Assembly (NCBI RefSeq): GCF_015751905.1
Contig: NZ_JADOUF010000001.1
Span: forward strand, 5,952,001-6,016,000
Length of the DNA: 64,000 bases
Source of the DNA: Longispora fulva
Lineage (GTDB): Bacteria > Actinomycetota > Actinomycetes > Mycobacteriales > Micromonosporaceae
Direction of reading: 5' to 3'
The position numbers and the translations under genes are program-made. The notes beneath the pieces are model-generated. The model saw only the letters and a list, made by a program, of their open reading frames with translations, searched no databases and had not been told where the DNA came from. Of this stretch, positions 24,078 to 33,963 are shown piece after piece; the first letter of the stretch is position 1, and every line of letters begins with the position of its first letter.

Positions 24078-25250
24078 ATGCCTGCGCGCTATGACCTAGC
24101 GACCACCCATCTCGACCCGCCGTTCGCGGTGGTCGACTCCGCCGCCTTCGACGCCAACGCCGCCGCCATGCTCCAGCGGGCGGGCGGCAAGCCGATCCGT
24201 GTCGCCAGCAAGTCCGTGCGCTGTCGGCCCCTCATCCAACGAGCCCTGGCCCTGCCCGGGTACGCCGGCGTCATGGCCTTCACCCTCGCCGAGGCCCTGT
24301 GGCTCGCCGAGACCGGCACGAGCGACGACATCCTGGTCGCCTACCCGACGGCCGACCGGGGCGGGCTCGCCGACCTGGTCAAGTACACCGACAAGGTCAC
24401 CCTGATGGTCGACGACCCCGCACAGCTTGACCTGATCGACGCGGCCGTGGCACCGACGCACCGGCCGGACTTCCGACTCTGTCTGGAACTCGACGCCTCC
24501 TGGCGGCCGTTCGGGGCGCACATCGGGGTCCGGCGCTCGCCGCTGCACTCCCCGACGGCGCTCGGCGAGTTCGCCGGCCTGATCGCCGGACGCCGGGGAT
24601 TCACCCTGGTGGGCGTCATGGGGTACGAGGCCCAGATCGCCGGCCTCGGCGACGCCCAGCCGGGCCGGCGCGCCTACAGCAGAATGGTCCGGTTCATCCA
24701 GCGCCGGTCGGCCGCCGAGCTGGCCGAACGCCGGGCCGCGGCCGTGGCCGCCGTGCGCCGGCACGGTGAGCTGGAGTTCGTCAACGGCGGGGGCACCGGC
24801 AGCCTGCACCTGACCGCGGCCGAGGACGCCGTCACCGAGCTGACCGCCGGCAGCGGACTGTTCGGCCCGACCCTCTTCGACGGGTACTCGGCCTGGCAGC
24901 CCCGACCGGCCGCCCTGTTCGCCCTGTCCGTGGTCCGCCGACCGGCTCCCGGGATCGCGACGGTGCTCGGCGGGGGCTGGGTCGCCTCGGGGCCGGCGCA
25001 CGGCAGCCGGCTGCCGAGCCCCTATCTCCCGGCCGGGCTGAAGCTGAACAGCTCCGAGGGGGCCGGCGAGGTGCAGACGCCGCTGCTGGGCCCCGGGGCC
25101 GACGCGTTGCGGGTCGGGGACCGGGTGTGGTTCCGGCACGCCAAGGCCGGTGAGCTGTGCGAGCACGTCAACGAGCTGCACCTGGTCACCGGGGACCAGG
25201 TGGTGGACGTGCTGCCCACGTACCGGGGCGAGGGCAAGGCGTTCCTGTAG
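24078..25250 (+). CDS. D-threonine aldolase-like PLP enzyme (amino acid deaminase/aldolase)
   Basis: The ATG at 24078 begins MPARYDLATTHLDPPFAVVD; the 390-residue protein has the alanine-racemase-like TIM barrel in front and a C-terminal beta domain. The PLP lysine is in IRVASKSVRCR (near residue 50). The phosphate loop is FVNGGGTGS, and HAKAGELCEHVNEL near the C-terminus gives the His and Cys/Asp-type metal ligands of D-threonine aldolase-fold enzymes. Likely reaction: retro-aldol or deaminating cleavage of a D-hydroxyamino acid. Exact substrate unknown. It stands alone between the divergent tmk fusion and the convergent AfsR-like gene. Confidence 0.8.
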   Translation: MPARYDLATTHLDPPFAVVDSAAFDANAAAMLQRAGGKPIRVASKSVRCRPLIQRALALPGYAGVMAFTLAEALWLAETGTSDDILVAYPTADRGGLADLVKYTDKVTLMVDDPAQLDLIDAAVAPTHRPDFRLCLELDASWRPFGAHIGVRRSPLHSPTALGEFAGLIAGRRGFTLVGVMGYEAQIAGLGDAQPGRRAYSRMVRFIQRRSAAELAERRAAAVAAVRRHGELEFVNGGGTGSLHLTAAEDAVTELTAGSGLFGPTLFDGYSAWQPRPAALFALSVVRRPAPGIATVLGGGWVASGPAHGSRLPSPYLPAGLKLNSSEGAGEVQTPLLGPGADALRVGDRVWFRHAKAGELCEHVNELHLVTGDQVVDVLPTYRGEGKAFL

Positions 25251-25266
25251 GGCACGACCGCCGGCC

Positions 25267-25284
25267 CCGGGCGGGCTCGCCCGG
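25267..25284. terminator. Hairpin between converging genes
   Basis: CCGGGCG and CGCCCGG form a 7-bp stem with loop GGCT in the gap between the aldolase-like gene and the AfsR-like gene. Confidence 0.5.
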
Positions 25285-25321
25285 CACCTGAGCAGGCATC
25301 GGCCGGGAGGCCCAGGCCCGG

Positions 25322-28300
25322 TCAGGGGTCGGGCGGGAGGCCCAGTGCCTCGTGCAGGGCCGCTGCGAGCGCGCGGAGCCGGGTCGCCTCCGGCTCCGGC
25401 GCGCACCGCGCCACGCTCAGCAGCGCCGTCGCCTCGGCCTTGCGCGCGCCCGTGCCGCGGGCCAGCTCCAGCGCGGCCTCCAGGTGCACCAGGGCCGCCC
25501 CGCGCTGTCCGACGGCCTCCAGGGCCAGGCCGAGCCCCTGGTGGGCGTTCATCAGGGAACCGGGCACCCCGAGGTCCATGGCGAGCGCCACGGTGCCGCG
25601 GAACCGGGCCACGGCGTCGGCGTGCCGGCCCTCGCGGTGTTCGAGCAGGCCGAGGATGTTCAGGGTCTCCAGCTCGGCGACCCGGCTGCCGAGCTCGCGG
25701 TGCACGGCCAGCGCCTCGGAGAGGTGGATCCGGCCTGCCGCCCAGTCGTCCCGGTTCGCCGCGGCCAGTCCGAGGTTGTTGAGCGCGACGCCCACCCCGC
25801 CCCGGTCGCCGGCCGCCCGGTAGACAGCGAGGGCCTGTTCCAGGTGGTCGACGGACTCGGGAACCCGGCCGCTGTGCCGGTACACGATGGCGATGTTGTT
25901 GAGGGTGTCGCCCTCCCCGGTCCTGAAGCCGGTCGCCCGGTGGATCGCGAGGGCGCGCTGGTAGCAGTCGAGCGCGTCGGGCCACTCGCCCAGCCACTCG
26001 TGCACGAGGCCGATGTTGCCGAGAACCGCGCCCTCTGCGGCGACGTCCCCCAGTTCGCCGGCGACGGCCAGGGCGCGGTGGAAGTGGTCGAGCGCCTCGT
26101 GCGGGCGGCCCGCCTCGCTGTGCACCGTGCCGAGCCGGTGCAGGGTCGCGCTCTCCCCGATCCGGTCGCCGTTCTCGGCCCGGATCGCCAGCGCCCGGCC
26201 GAGCTGGTCGAGGGCGTCGCTGAACCGACCCATCCGGAAGAGCGCCACGCCCCGGTCGTGCAGTGCCGCCGACTCGGCCCGGGAGTCGGCGGCCTCCCTG
26301 GCCACGTCGAGAGCGAGGTCGTGCAGGGCGAGCATGTCGACGTAGCGGCCCCGGGTGGACAGGTGCCGGTGCAGGGTGCCCGACAGGGTCGCCACGGGCC
26401 CGCCCCAGCCGGTGTCGGCGGCGAGCCGTGCGACGGCGAGCAGGTTGTCCAGCTCCGCGTCGAGCCAGGCCCTGGCAGCGTCCGGGTCGGCGAACGCCTC
26501 GGTGGGCACCGTCGGCTCGACGGCCTTGGGGCGGCGGTGCGCCTCGTGCGGGTACACCAGGTCCATCGCCACCGAGGCCGTGTAGACCTGCTGATCGAAC
26601 AGCCGGGCCAGGGCCGCGTGCCGCTCGTCGAGGCCGGCCGCGAGCTCGTGGGCGTAGCTGCGCAGCAGGTCGTGCGAGGCGTACCGGCCCGGGGACACCT
26701 CGTGCACCAGGTGCGCGCGCAGCAGGCTGCCGAGCAGGGGGCGGGGCGGGGCGTCGGCGAGGGCCGCGAGGGCGTACCGGTCGAAGTGTCTTCCGGGGTG
26801 CAGCCCCAGCAGCCGGAACGCCCGGGCCGCCCCGGGCGACAGGTGCCGGTCGGACCAGGACAGCACCGAACGGACGGCGGTCTGCGCGTCGCCGCCGGCG
26901 TCGAGGACGTCGAGCCGGTGCTGCTCGTCGGCGAGTTCCCCGGCCAGCTCGGACAGGGTGGTCGCCGGGGAGTCGACCACGAGTTCCGCGGCGATCCGCA
27001 GCGCCAGGGGCAGCCGGGCGCACCGGTGCGCCAGGGTCTCGGCGGTGCCCGGCTCGGCGTCGGCCCGACCGCCGATCAGGCCGCGGAGCAGGTCCACGGC
27101 GTCGCCCGCCGGCAGGAGTTCCACGTCGACCCTGGTCGCGCCGTCCCTGGCGACCAGGCCGGCGAGGGCGTCGCGGCTGGTCACGAGCACCCCGCACGAG
27201 TCGCCGGGCAGCAGGGGCCGGATCTGGTCGGCGGACCAGGCGTTGTCGAGGACGACGAGCATCCGCCGGCCGGCCAGCACCGTGCGGTACGTGCCGGTCA
27301 GGTCGCGCCGGGACTCCACCCCGAGGGCGCTGAGGAACTCCACCAGCACGTCCTCGGGGAGCCGGGGCTGGTCGGGGCCGTAGCCGCGCAGGTCGACGTA
27401 CAGGCAGCCGTCGGGGAAGCGTTCGCGGGCCCGGTGCGCCCAGTGCAGGGCCAGCGCCGTCTTGCCGACCCCGGCCGTGCCGCTGAGGACCGTGACGGCG
27501 ATCGGGCCCCGGGGGCCGGCCGCAGCGCGCATCGCCCCGTCGACCAGCGCCAGCTCGGCCGTCCGACCGACGAATCCGGCCGGGACCGGCGGGAGCTGCC
27601 ACGGCGCCGGGGCCGGGGGGCTCAGCGGATCCGCGCCCAGCCCCGGGTCGGAGCGCAGGATCCGGCCGTGCAGCTCCTGGCTCTCCGGGCCGGGCTCGAC
27701 GCCCAGCTCGTCGGCCAGCAGCCGGTAGAGGCGCTGGTAGGTCTCCAGGGCCTCGGCCTGGCGTCCGCACCGGTACAGCGCGAGCATCAGCTGGCCCCAG
27801 CGCCGTTCGCGTAGCTCGTGCCCCGCGATCAGGGTCGGCAGCTGGGCGGCCAGGTCAGCGTGCTGGCCGAGCGCGAGCCGGGCGTCGATCGCGTGCTCGG
27901 TGACGTCGAGCCGGCGGTCGTCGAGCAGCCGGGCGTCGGCGGCGACGGCGTCGGGGATGTCGAGGCCGGCCAGCACAGGACCGCGCCACAGGCCGGCGGC
28001 GTGCCCGAGACGGTCGGCGGCCAGGCCGTAGCCGCCGTCGGCGAGGTGTTGGCGGCCCTCGGCGGCCAGGGCCTCGAAGCGCAGCACGTCCAGGCCCGTG
28101 GTGCCGACCCGGAGCAGGTAGCCGCGGCGCACCGCCTCGACCCGCGGGTCGGCAGGCAACGCGCCGGGCAGCAGGCGGCGCAGCTCGGCCACATAGGACC
28201 GCAGGTTGGCCCGGGCGGACCGCGGCGGCGCTGACCCCCACAGCGCGTCCATGATCGCGTCGGTGGACAGCGGCAGGTTGGCGCGCAGCGCGAGCATGCC

Positions 28301-28387
28301 CAGCAGCACCCGGGTCAGCCGACGCCGGGGCGCGGACACCAGCCCGCCGTCGCGCACCTCCAGCGCGCCGAGAACCCGCAATTCCAC
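25322..28387 (-). CDS. AfsR-like SARP regulator with NB-ARC ATPase and TPR array
   Basis: From the GTG at 28387 (VELRVLGALEV; a frame-compatible ATG lies 10 codons upstream) the protein has 1,021 residues. The OmpR-type winged helix (residues 1-90, LRANLPLSTDAIMDALWG, then RANLRSYVAELRRLL) is followed by the bacterial transcriptional activation domain to about 245. An NB-ARC ATPase follows with P-loop GTAGVGKTALALH near 300, Walker B MLVVLDNAW near 382 and GVLVTSRD. From about 690 there is a long TPR array. This is the AfsR type that integrates signals and activates secondary-metabolism or developmental genes. No biosynthetic cluster adjoins, so its target is probably elsewhere. The divergent secreted lectin gene shares its upstream region. 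Confidence 0.9.
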   Translation of the reverse strand: MELRVLGALEVRDGGLVSAPRRRLTRVLLGMLALRANLPLSTDAIMDALWGSAPPRSARANLRSYVAELRRLLPGALPADPRVEAVRRGYLLRVGTTGLDVLRFEALAAEGRQHLADGGYGLAADRLGHAAGLWRGPVLAGLDIPDAVAADARLLDDRRLDVTEHAIDARLALGQHADLAAQLPTLIAGHELRERRWGQLMLALYRCGRQAEALETYQRLYRLLADELGVEPGPESQELHGRILRSDPGLGADPLSPPAPAPWQLPPVPAGFVGRTAELALVDGAMRAAAGPRGPIAVTVLSGTAGVGKTALALHWAHRARERFPDGCLYVDLRGYGPDQPRLPEDVLVEFLSALGVESRRDLTGTYRTVLAGRRMLVVLDNAWSADQIRPLLPGDSCGVLVTSRDALAGLVARDGATRVDVELLPAGDAVDLLRGLIGGRADAEPGTAETLAHRCARLPLALRIAAELVVDSPATTLSELAGELADEQHRLDVLDAGGDAQTAVRSVLSWSDRHLSPGAARAFRLLGLHPGRHFDRYALAALADAPPRPLLGSLLRAHLVHEVSPGRYASHDLLRSYAHELAAGLDERHAALARLFDQQVYTASVAMDLVYPHEAHRRPKAVEPTVPTEAFADPDAARAWLDAELDNLLAVARLAADTGWGGPVATLSGTLHRHLSTRGRYVDMLALHDLALDVAREAADSRAESAALHDRGVALFRMGRFSDALDQLGRALAIRAENGDRIGESATLHRLGTVHSEAGRPHEALDHFHRALAVAGELGDVAAEGAVLGNIGLVHEWLGEWPDALDCYQRALAIHRATGFRTGEGDTLNNIAIVYRHSGRVPESVDHLEQALAVYRAAGDRGGVGVALNNLGLAAANRDDWAAGRIHLSEALAVHRELGSRVAELETLNILGLLEHREGRHADAVARFRGTVALAMDLGVPGSLMNAHQGLGLALEAVGQRGAALVHLEAALELARGTGARKAEATALLSVARCAPEPEATRLRALAAALHEALGLPPDP

Positions 28388-28499
28388 AGTGGCCTCCCGT
28401 CGCCCCTCGGCGAGCATACGGGCGTGTGTGCGCCGCCGTATGCCAGGTGGAGCAACTATGCAACCCAGCTCTCGCCCGTACCAAGGGAAATGAGGTCAC

Positions 28500-29051
28500 A
28501 TGTTGAAGCGGATCATGATGACGCTGGCGACCGCGGCGGTCGCTTTCATCACGATGGCACCGGCCACGGCGCACGCCTCGGACTGGTGGATCGAATACTC
28601 GAACAAGGCCAGCCACAACTGCATCGACGTCAAGAACTCGTCGAGCTCCAACGGGGCGATCGTCCAGGAGTACCCCTGCAAGAACCCGGGCACGAGCGGT
28701 GCCGCCAACCAGCAGTGGCAGTTCCAGGGCCACCAGTTCGTCGTGCTGCACAGCGGCAAGTGCCTCGACCTCGCCGGCTGGTCCACCGCCGACGGCGGCA
28801 CGGTCCAGCAGTGGAGCTGCACCGGGGCCCTGAACCAGAGCTGGACCTCGGTCTACGTGAGCACCAACCCGCGGGGCTCGGAGAACTGGCTGATCAAGAG
28901 CGATCTGAGCGGCAAGTGCCTGAACCGGGCCAACGTCGGCAACGCGCTCTACCAGACGGCCTGCGACAGCTCGAACCTCAACCAGGTGTGGACGTCGCTG
29001 CTCATCGACTCCGGCTGCACGACCTGCATCGCCCCGGCCCGCCGGGACTAG
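28500..29051 (+). CDS. Secreted ricin-B-type (CBM13) lectin
   Basis: A 183-residue protein with a signal peptide (IMMTLATAAVAFITMAPATA, cleavage near AHA-SDW at about residue 27). A single ricin-type beta-trefoil follows, shown by GKCLDLAGWSTADGGTV, QQWSCTG and NQSW, with a second GKCLNRANV. Conserved Q-x-W motifs (QQWQF, NQSWTS, NQVW) mark the three subdomains. No catalytic domain is attached. The likely role is binding galactose-type or xylan sugars outside the cell. It is divergent from the AfsR-like regulator. Confidence 0.87.
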   Translation: MLKRIMMTLATAAVAFITMAPATAHASDWWIEYSNKASHNCIDVKNSSSSNGAIVQEYPCKNPGTSGAANQQWQFQGHQFVVLHSGKCLDLAGWSTADGGTVQQWSCTGALNQSWTSVYVSTNPRGSENWLIKSDLSGKCLNRANVGNALYQTACDSSNLNQVWTSLLIDSGCTTCIAPARRD

Positions 29052-29059
29052 TCAGGACC

Positions 29060-29088
29060 GGGCGAGCACCCCGCGCGGGTGCTCGCCC
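29060..29088. terminator. Bidirectional terminator
   Basis: GGGCGAGCACCC and GGGTGCTCGCCC-type arms around a CGCG-containing loop, placed between the converging lectin and tetR genes. Confidence 0.75.
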
Positions 29089-29095
29089 CATGGCG

Positions 29096-29710
29096 TCACA
29101 CGTGCTTGGCCAGGTACTCCCGGATCATCGCCTTACCCTCCGCCAGCACCGCCGGATCGCCGTTCGGGTCCCGGCGGAACGCCAGTTTGATCAGGGCGTC
29201 CCCCGTCTCGACGGCCACCGCGAGTTGCAGCTCCGGCGGGTTGACCCCGAACCGGTCCGCGAGCAGCCCGCCGAGTCGGGCCGCGATCGCCGCGTTGTTG
29301 TCCAGCTCAGGGTCCAGCAGGTGCACGTCGACGACGTCGCCGAAGTGCAGGGTGCGGAACCCGGGCAGGTCCCGGCGCAGCGCTATGTACTCCTCGATCA
29401 CCGCGTCGACCCCGTCCCACCAGTGCGCCACCGTCTCGGCCGCGAACCGCTCGCCGATCCGGCGCAGGTACTCCGCGAGGTTGCGCTCCGTGAGCGCCTG
29501 CACCAGGGCCCGCTTGTCCGGGAAGAACTGGTACACCGAGCCGATCGCGACCTCCGCGCGCTCCGCGACGAGCGTGGTGGTGAGGTCCTCGTAGCCGAGC
29601 TCGTCGACCAGGGCGGCGCAGGCGTCCAGCATCCGCTCGACGCGCGCTGCGCTCCGCTCCTGCACCGGCAGTCGGCGCAGTGGCCCGTTTCGGACCTGAT
29701 TAACCGCCAT
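29096..29710 (-). CDS. TetR-family regulator
   Basis: A 204-residue protein with the TetR helix-turn-helix LTTTLVAERAEVAIGSVYQF, then FPDKRALV, at about residues 43-70, and a helical C-terminal ligand domain (LRRDLPGFRTLHFGDVVDVH). It starts at an ATG at 29710. It is divergent from the lactone-oxidase gene with about 125 bp between, so auto-regulation plus control of the oxidase is plausible. The region upstream carries no obvious long palindrome. The ligand is unknown. Confidence 0.85.
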   Translation of the reverse strand: MAVNQVRNGPLRRLPVQERSAARVERMLDACAALVDELGYEDLTTTLVAERAEVAIGSVYQFFPDKRALVQALTERNLAEYLRRIGERFAAETVAHWWDGVDAVIEEYIALRRDLPGFRTLHFGDVVDVHLLDPELDNNAAIAARLGGLLADRFGVNPPELQLAVAVETGDALIKLAFRRDPNGDPAVLAEGKAMIREYLAKHV

Positions 29711-29834
29711 GTCCTAGTGCCTCCGTGTCCGTACACTAACCGTCTGCACATCATGCCCGATTCGTCCCAGCGAACTGGAGCCGTCCCCCTCCGGCCCCTT
29801 GACGCGGGGCAGACATGAAGAGTACTCACGTCAC

Positions 29835-31109
29835 ATGCAGGAATGGCGGAACTGGGCCGGCAACCAGCGCGAGACCGCGGCAAGGGCGGTTACCCCGGGC
29901 TCTCGGGATGAGCTTATCGATGCCATCAAGAGCTTCGATGGTCCGATAAAGGCACTCGGATCGGGGCACTCGTTCAGCGCCGCGGCCGTCACGACGGGCA
30001 TGCGGCTGTCCCTCGACGGGTTCACCGACCTGGTCAGCGTCGAGAACGACCTGGTCACGGTGGGTGCCGGCATGCCGCTGCACGTGCTCAACCCGCTGCT
30101 CGCCTCGCACGGGCTCGCGCTGCCCAACCTCGGCGACATCGACGCGCAGACCATCGCGGGAGCCATTTCGACGGGTACGCACGGGACGGGTTCCCGACTC
30201 GGCGGCCTCGCCACCTTCGTCGAGGCCCTGGAGCTGGTCACCGGCACCGGGGAGGTCCGCAGGTTCGCGAAAGGGGAGCCGGGCTTCGACGGGGCCGTCG
30301 TCGGGGTCGGCGCGCTCGGCGTGCTCACCGAGGTGACCCTGCGCTGTTGCCCGGCCTTCGTCCTGCACGCCACCGAGGGGCCGGTGCCCCTGGCCGACGT
30401 CCTCGCCGGGTACGAGGACCTGTTCGGGGCCAACGACCACTTCGAGTTCTACTGGTTCCCGTACACCGACCGGGCGCTCACCAAGGCCAACAACCGGGTC
30501 GGGCGCGACGACCGGCCGCTCGGCGGGTTCAAGAGCTGGCTCGAGGACGACTTCCTGTCCAACACCGTGTTCGACGGGCTCTGCCGGGTCGGTCGGGCCG
30601 CGCCCCGCCTCGTCCCGTCGATCACCCGGCTGTCGGCCCGGGTGCTGTCCGCGCGGGAGTTCACCGGGGCCTCGCACGAGGTGTTCTGCTCGCCGAGGCG
30701 GGTTCGGTTCGTGGAGATGGAGTACAGCTTCCCGCGCGAGGTGCTGCGCGAGGCGTTCGCCGGGCTCCAGCGGGTGATCGACGCGCTGCCCTACAAGATC
30801 GTGTTCCCGGTGGAGGTGCGGTGCGCCGCAGCCGACGAGCTGTGGCTGTCCCCCTCCTACGGGCGCGACTCCTGCTACATCGCGATCCACCAGTACCGGG
30901 GGATGCCCTACGAGGAGTACTTCCGCGAGTTCGAGCGGATGGCGCTGGAGCTCGGCGGACGGCCGCACTGGGGGAAGATGAACTACCGGACGGCAGAGGA
31001 CCTGCGCCCGGCCTATCCCCGGTTCGACGAGTTCCTGGCGCTGCGCGGGGAGCTGGATCCGGAGCGGCGGTTCGCGAACGCGTACACGGAAAAGGTGTTC
31101 GGGGTCTGA
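29835..31109 (+). CDS. FAD-linked D-arabinono-1,4-lactone oxidase-type enzyme
   Basis: The start is the ATG at 29835 (MQEWRNWAGNQ); an upstream start adds a non-homologous stretch. The 424-residue protein has a PCMH-type FAD domain, with GSGHSF (42-47) containing the histidine that can carry covalent FAD and THGTGSRLGG in the second FAD loop. The C-terminal ALO domain ends with GRPHWGKMNY and FANAYTEKVFGV. Family members oxidise aldonolactones or sugar alcohols with O2. This is typical of the actinobacterial L-gulono/alditol oxidase branch; the exact sugar is not readable. Confidence 0.87.
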   Translation: MQEWRNWAGNQRETAARAVTPGSRDELIDAIKSFDGPIKALGSGHSFSAAAVTTGMRLSLDGFTDLVSVENDLVTVGAGMPLHVLNPLLASHGLALPNLGDIDAQTIAGAISTGTHGTGSRLGGLATFVEALELVTGTGEVRRFAKGEPGFDGAVVGVGALGVLTEVTLRCCPAFVLHATEGPVPLADVLAGYEDLFGANDHFEFYWFPYTDRALTKANNRVGRDDRPLGGFKSWLEDDFLSNTVFDGLCRVGRAAPRLVPSITRLSARVLSAREFTGASHEVFCSPRRVRFVEMEYSFPREVLREAFAGLQRVIDALPYKIVFPVEVRCAAADELWLSPSYGRDSCYIAIHQYRGMPYEEYFREFERMALELGGRPHWGKMNYRTAEDLRPAYPRFDEFLALRGELDPERRFANAYTEKVFGV

Positions 31110-31112
31110 TCT

Positions 31113-31146
31113 CGGGAAGGTGCCACCGTCCGGCGGCACCTTCCCG
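31113..31146. terminator. Bidirectional terminator
   Basis: CGGGAAGGTGCC and GGCACCTTCCCG form a perfect 12-bp stem between the converging oxidase and topA genes. Confidence 0.8.
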
Positions 31147-31152
31147 AAGGAT

Positions 31153-33963
31153 CTACTTGGCCGCGGCCTTCGCGGCCTTCTTCGCGGCGGCCATCGCTGC
31201 CTTCACCGCCAGGTTGGCCTTCTGGGTCTCCGTCAGCTCCTTCTCGGGAGCCGCCGCCTTCTTCGCGGGGGCCTTCTTGGCAGCCGGGGCCTTCTTCGCC
31301 GCGGTCGTCTTCTTGGCCGCAGCCGCCTTCTTCGCCGTCGGGGCGTCGGCCTTCTTCGCCGCAGCCTTCTTGGTCGCCTTCTTCTTCACCGGGCCGGCGG
31401 CGCGCTTCTCGGCGAGCATCTCCGACGCCTTCTCGATCGTCAGCTCCTCGACCGTGTCGCCACGGCGCAGCGACGCGTTGTACTCGCCGTCCGTGACGTA
31501 CGGCCCGAACCGGCCGTCCTTGATGACCAGCGGCTTCTCGGTCACCGGGTCGGGACCCATCTCGCGCAGCGGCGGCTTGGCTGCCCCCCGCGCGGCCCGG
31601 GTCTTCGGCTGGGCCAGGATCGCCAGCGCCTGCTCCAGGGTGATCGTGAAGATCTGCTCCTCGGTCTCGATCGACCGCGAGTCGGTGCCCCGCTTGATGT
31701 ACGGCCCGTAGCGACCCGAGGTGGCGACGATCTCCTCGCCCTCCGGGTCCTTGCCGACCACCCGCGGCAGCGTCAGGAGCTGCACCGCCTCCTCGAAGGT
31801 GACGGTCTCCGGGGACTGGGTCTTGAACAGCGAGGCCGACTTCTCCCCACTGGAGATGTACGGACCGTAGCGGCCCGTCTTCACCAGGATCGGGTCGCCG
31901 GTCTCCGGGTGCTGCCCGAGGTCGCGCTCACCGTTGCCGCCGATGAACAGCTCCTCGACCTTCTCCCGGGTCAGCTCGTCCGGGGCCACCCCCTCGGGGA
32001 TGGCGGCGCGGGCCTCGGCGTCCTCACCCTTCTGCAGGTACGGACCGTAGCGGCCGACCCGGACCACCACGTCGTCGAACAGCGGGATCGAGTTGACGGC
32101 GCGCGCGTCGATGTCGGCCAGGTTCTCCGTGACCATCTTCTGCAGGCCACCGGAGCGGGCGACGGAGCCCTCGGGCCCGTCCTCGCCGCCGAAGTAGAAC
32201 CCCTTCAAGAAATCGACGGAGGCGGCTTCACCCCCCGCGATCTGGTCGAGTTCGTCCTCCATGGAGGCCGTGAAGTTGTAGTCCACCAGGCGCGGGTAGT
32301 ACTGCTCCAGGAGCTGGATCACCGCGAACGCCGTGAAGGACGGGATGAGGGCCTGGCCCTTCTTGAAGACGTACTCCCGGTCCTGGATCGTCTGGATCGT
32401 CGGGGTGTACGTCGACGGGCGGCCGACGCCCAGCTCCTCCATCGCCTTGATCAGCGAGGCCTCGGTGTAACGCGACGGCGGCTGGGTAGTGTGCCCGGTC
32501 GGGGTCAGCGCGTCGGCGTTGAGCTGGTCGCCCTTGACCAGGACGGGAAGCCGGCTCTCCGCGTCCTCCGACTCCTCGTTCTCGTCGTCGGTGGACTCGA
32601 CGTACGCCTTGAGGAAGCCCGGGTCCGTGATCGTCTTGCCCGACGCGGTGAAGTCGCACTCCTCGCCGCTGGCGGTGGTCGCCTTGATCCGCACCGAGGT
32701 CGAGTTGCCGATCGCGTCGGTCATCTGCGAGGCGATCGTCCGCCGCCAGATCAGCTCGTAGAGCTTCAGCTCGTCGACCGGCATCTCCTTGGCCACGTCG
32801 CCCGGGGTGCGGAACGCGTCACCGGCGGGCCGGATGGCCTCGTGCGCCTCCTGGGCGTTCTTGGCCTTCTTCGTGTACAGCCGGGGCTGCGGCGGCACGA
32901 ACCGGTCGCCGTACAGCTCGCGGACCTGCTGGCGGGCCGCGTTCAGCGCCGTCTGCGACAGATTCGTCGAGTCGGTACGCATGTAGGTGATGTACCCGTT
33001 CTCGTACAGCCGCTGGGCCACCCGCATCGTCTGCTGCGAGGAGTAGCGCAGCTTCCGCGACGCCTCCTGCTGCAACGTGGAGGTGATGAACGGCGCGTAC
33101 GGCTTGCGCCGGTACGGCTTCTCCTCGACCCGGTCCACCACGAACTGCCGGCCCTCGAGCCGCGCCGCCAGACCCCGCGCGCCCTGCTCGTCGAGGTGCA
33201 CCACCTGGGCGCCGACCCGGACCTGGCCGGTCGCCGGGTCGAAGTCCTTGCCGGTCGCCGTCTTCACGCCGTCCAGCGCGTTGAGGGTGGCCGTGAAGGC
33301 GCCCTTCTCCTTGCCGCCGACGAGCGCGGCGAGGATGTCCCAGTAGGTCGCGGCGTGGAACGCCATCCGCTGGCGCTCGCGCTCGACCACGATCCGGGTC
33401 GCGATCGACTGCACCCGGCCGGCGGAGAGGCCGCGCTGGACCTTCTTCCACAGCACGGCGGAGACGTCGTACCCGTAGAGGCGGTCCAGGATCCGGCGGG
33501 CCTCCTGGGCGTCGACGAGGTCCTTGTCCAGCTCGCGCAGGTTCTCCACCGCCGCGAGGATCGCCGGCTTGGTGATCTCGTTGAAGACCATCCGCTTGAC
33601 CGGGATCTTCGGCTTGAGGGTCTCGATCAGGTGCCAGGCGATGGCCTCGCCCTCGCGGTCGCCGTCCGTGGCGAGGTAGAGCTCGTCGGCGTCCTTGATC
33701 AGGGCCTTCAGCTTGGTGATCTGCTTCTTGCGGTCGGCGCTGATCACGTAGACCGGGGTGAAGTTGTCGTCGACGTTGACGCCCAGATACGCCCAGGGCT
33801 GCTTCTTGTACTCCTCGGGGAGGTCTTTCGTCCCGCGCGGCAGGTCCCGGACGTGGCCCAGACTCGACTCCACGACATAGCCCGAGCCGAGGTAGCCCGC
33901 GATGATCTTGACCTTCGCCGCGGACTCGACGATGACCAGGCGGGTGCTTGTGGAACGAGGCAC
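31153..33963 (-). CDS. topA: DNA topoisomerase I (type IA)
   Basis: The start is taken as the GTG at 33963 (VPRSTSTRLVIVESAAK), which has a GGAG box; a TTG 10 codons earlier is less likely. The 936-residue enzyme relaxes negative supercoils. The TOPRIM domain covers residues 1-130 (VIVESAAK, ATDGDREGEAIAWHL). The catalytic tyrosine is in YITYMRTDSTNLS (about Y327). Several C-terminal topo repeats are marked by GRYGPYI/L. The Lys/Ala-rich tail (KKAAAKK-type, about 100 residues) is typical of actinobacterial TopA and gives processivity. No zinc fingers are present, as usual for this group. It is essential in mycobacteria and Streptomyces. Confidence 0.95.
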   Translation of the reverse strand: MPRSTSTRLVIVESAAKVKIIAGYLGSGYVVESSLGHVRDLPRGTKDLPEEYKKQPWAYLGVNVDDNFTPVYVISADRKKQITKLKALIKDADELYLATDGDREGEAIAWHLIETLKPKIPVKRMVFNEITKPAILAAVENLRELDKDLVDAQEARRILDRLYGYDVSAVLWKKVQRGLSAGRVQSIATRIVVERERQRMAFHAATYWDILAALVGGKEKGAFTATLNALDGVKTATGKDFDPATGQVRVGAQVVHLDEQGARGLAARLEGRQFVVDRVEEKPYRRKPYAPFITSTLQQEASRKLRYSSQQTMRVAQRLYENGYITYMRTDSTNLSQTALNAARQQVRELYGDRFVPPQPRLYTKKAKNAQEAHEAIRPAGDAFRTPGDVAKEMPVDELKLYELIWRRTIASQMTDAIGNSTSVRIKATTASGEECDFTASGKTITDPGFLKAYVESTDDENEESEDAESRLPVLVKGDQLNADALTPTGHTTQPPSRYTEASLIKAMEELGVGRPSTYTPTIQTIQDREYVFKKGQALIPSFTAFAVIQLLEQYYPRLVDYNFTASMEDELDQIAGGEAASVDFLKGFYFGGEDGPEGSVARSGGLQKMVTENLADIDARAVNSIPLFDDVVVRVGRYGPYLQKGEDAEARAAIPEGVAPDELTREKVEELFIGGNGERDLGQHPETGDPILVKTGRYGPYISSGEKSASLFKTQSPETVTFEEAVQLLTLPRVVGKDPEGEEIVATSGRYGPYIKRGTDSRSIETEEQIFTITLEQALAILAQPKTRAARGAAKPPLREMGPDPVTEKPLVIKDGRFGPYVTDGEYNASLRRGDTVEELTIEKASEMLAEKRAAGPVKKKATKKAAAKKADAPTAKKAAAAKKTTAAKKAPAAKKAPAKKAAAPEKELTETQKANLAVKAAMAAAKKAAKAAAK

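Noticed and set aside
24096-27770. 1,224-codon minus-strand open frame and an 820-codon plus-strand frame within the aldolase/AfsR-like region
   Set aside because: Both are off-frame shadows produced by very high GC at third positions. They are Arg/Gly/Pro-rich, show no domain and contradict the strong frames of the two real genes.
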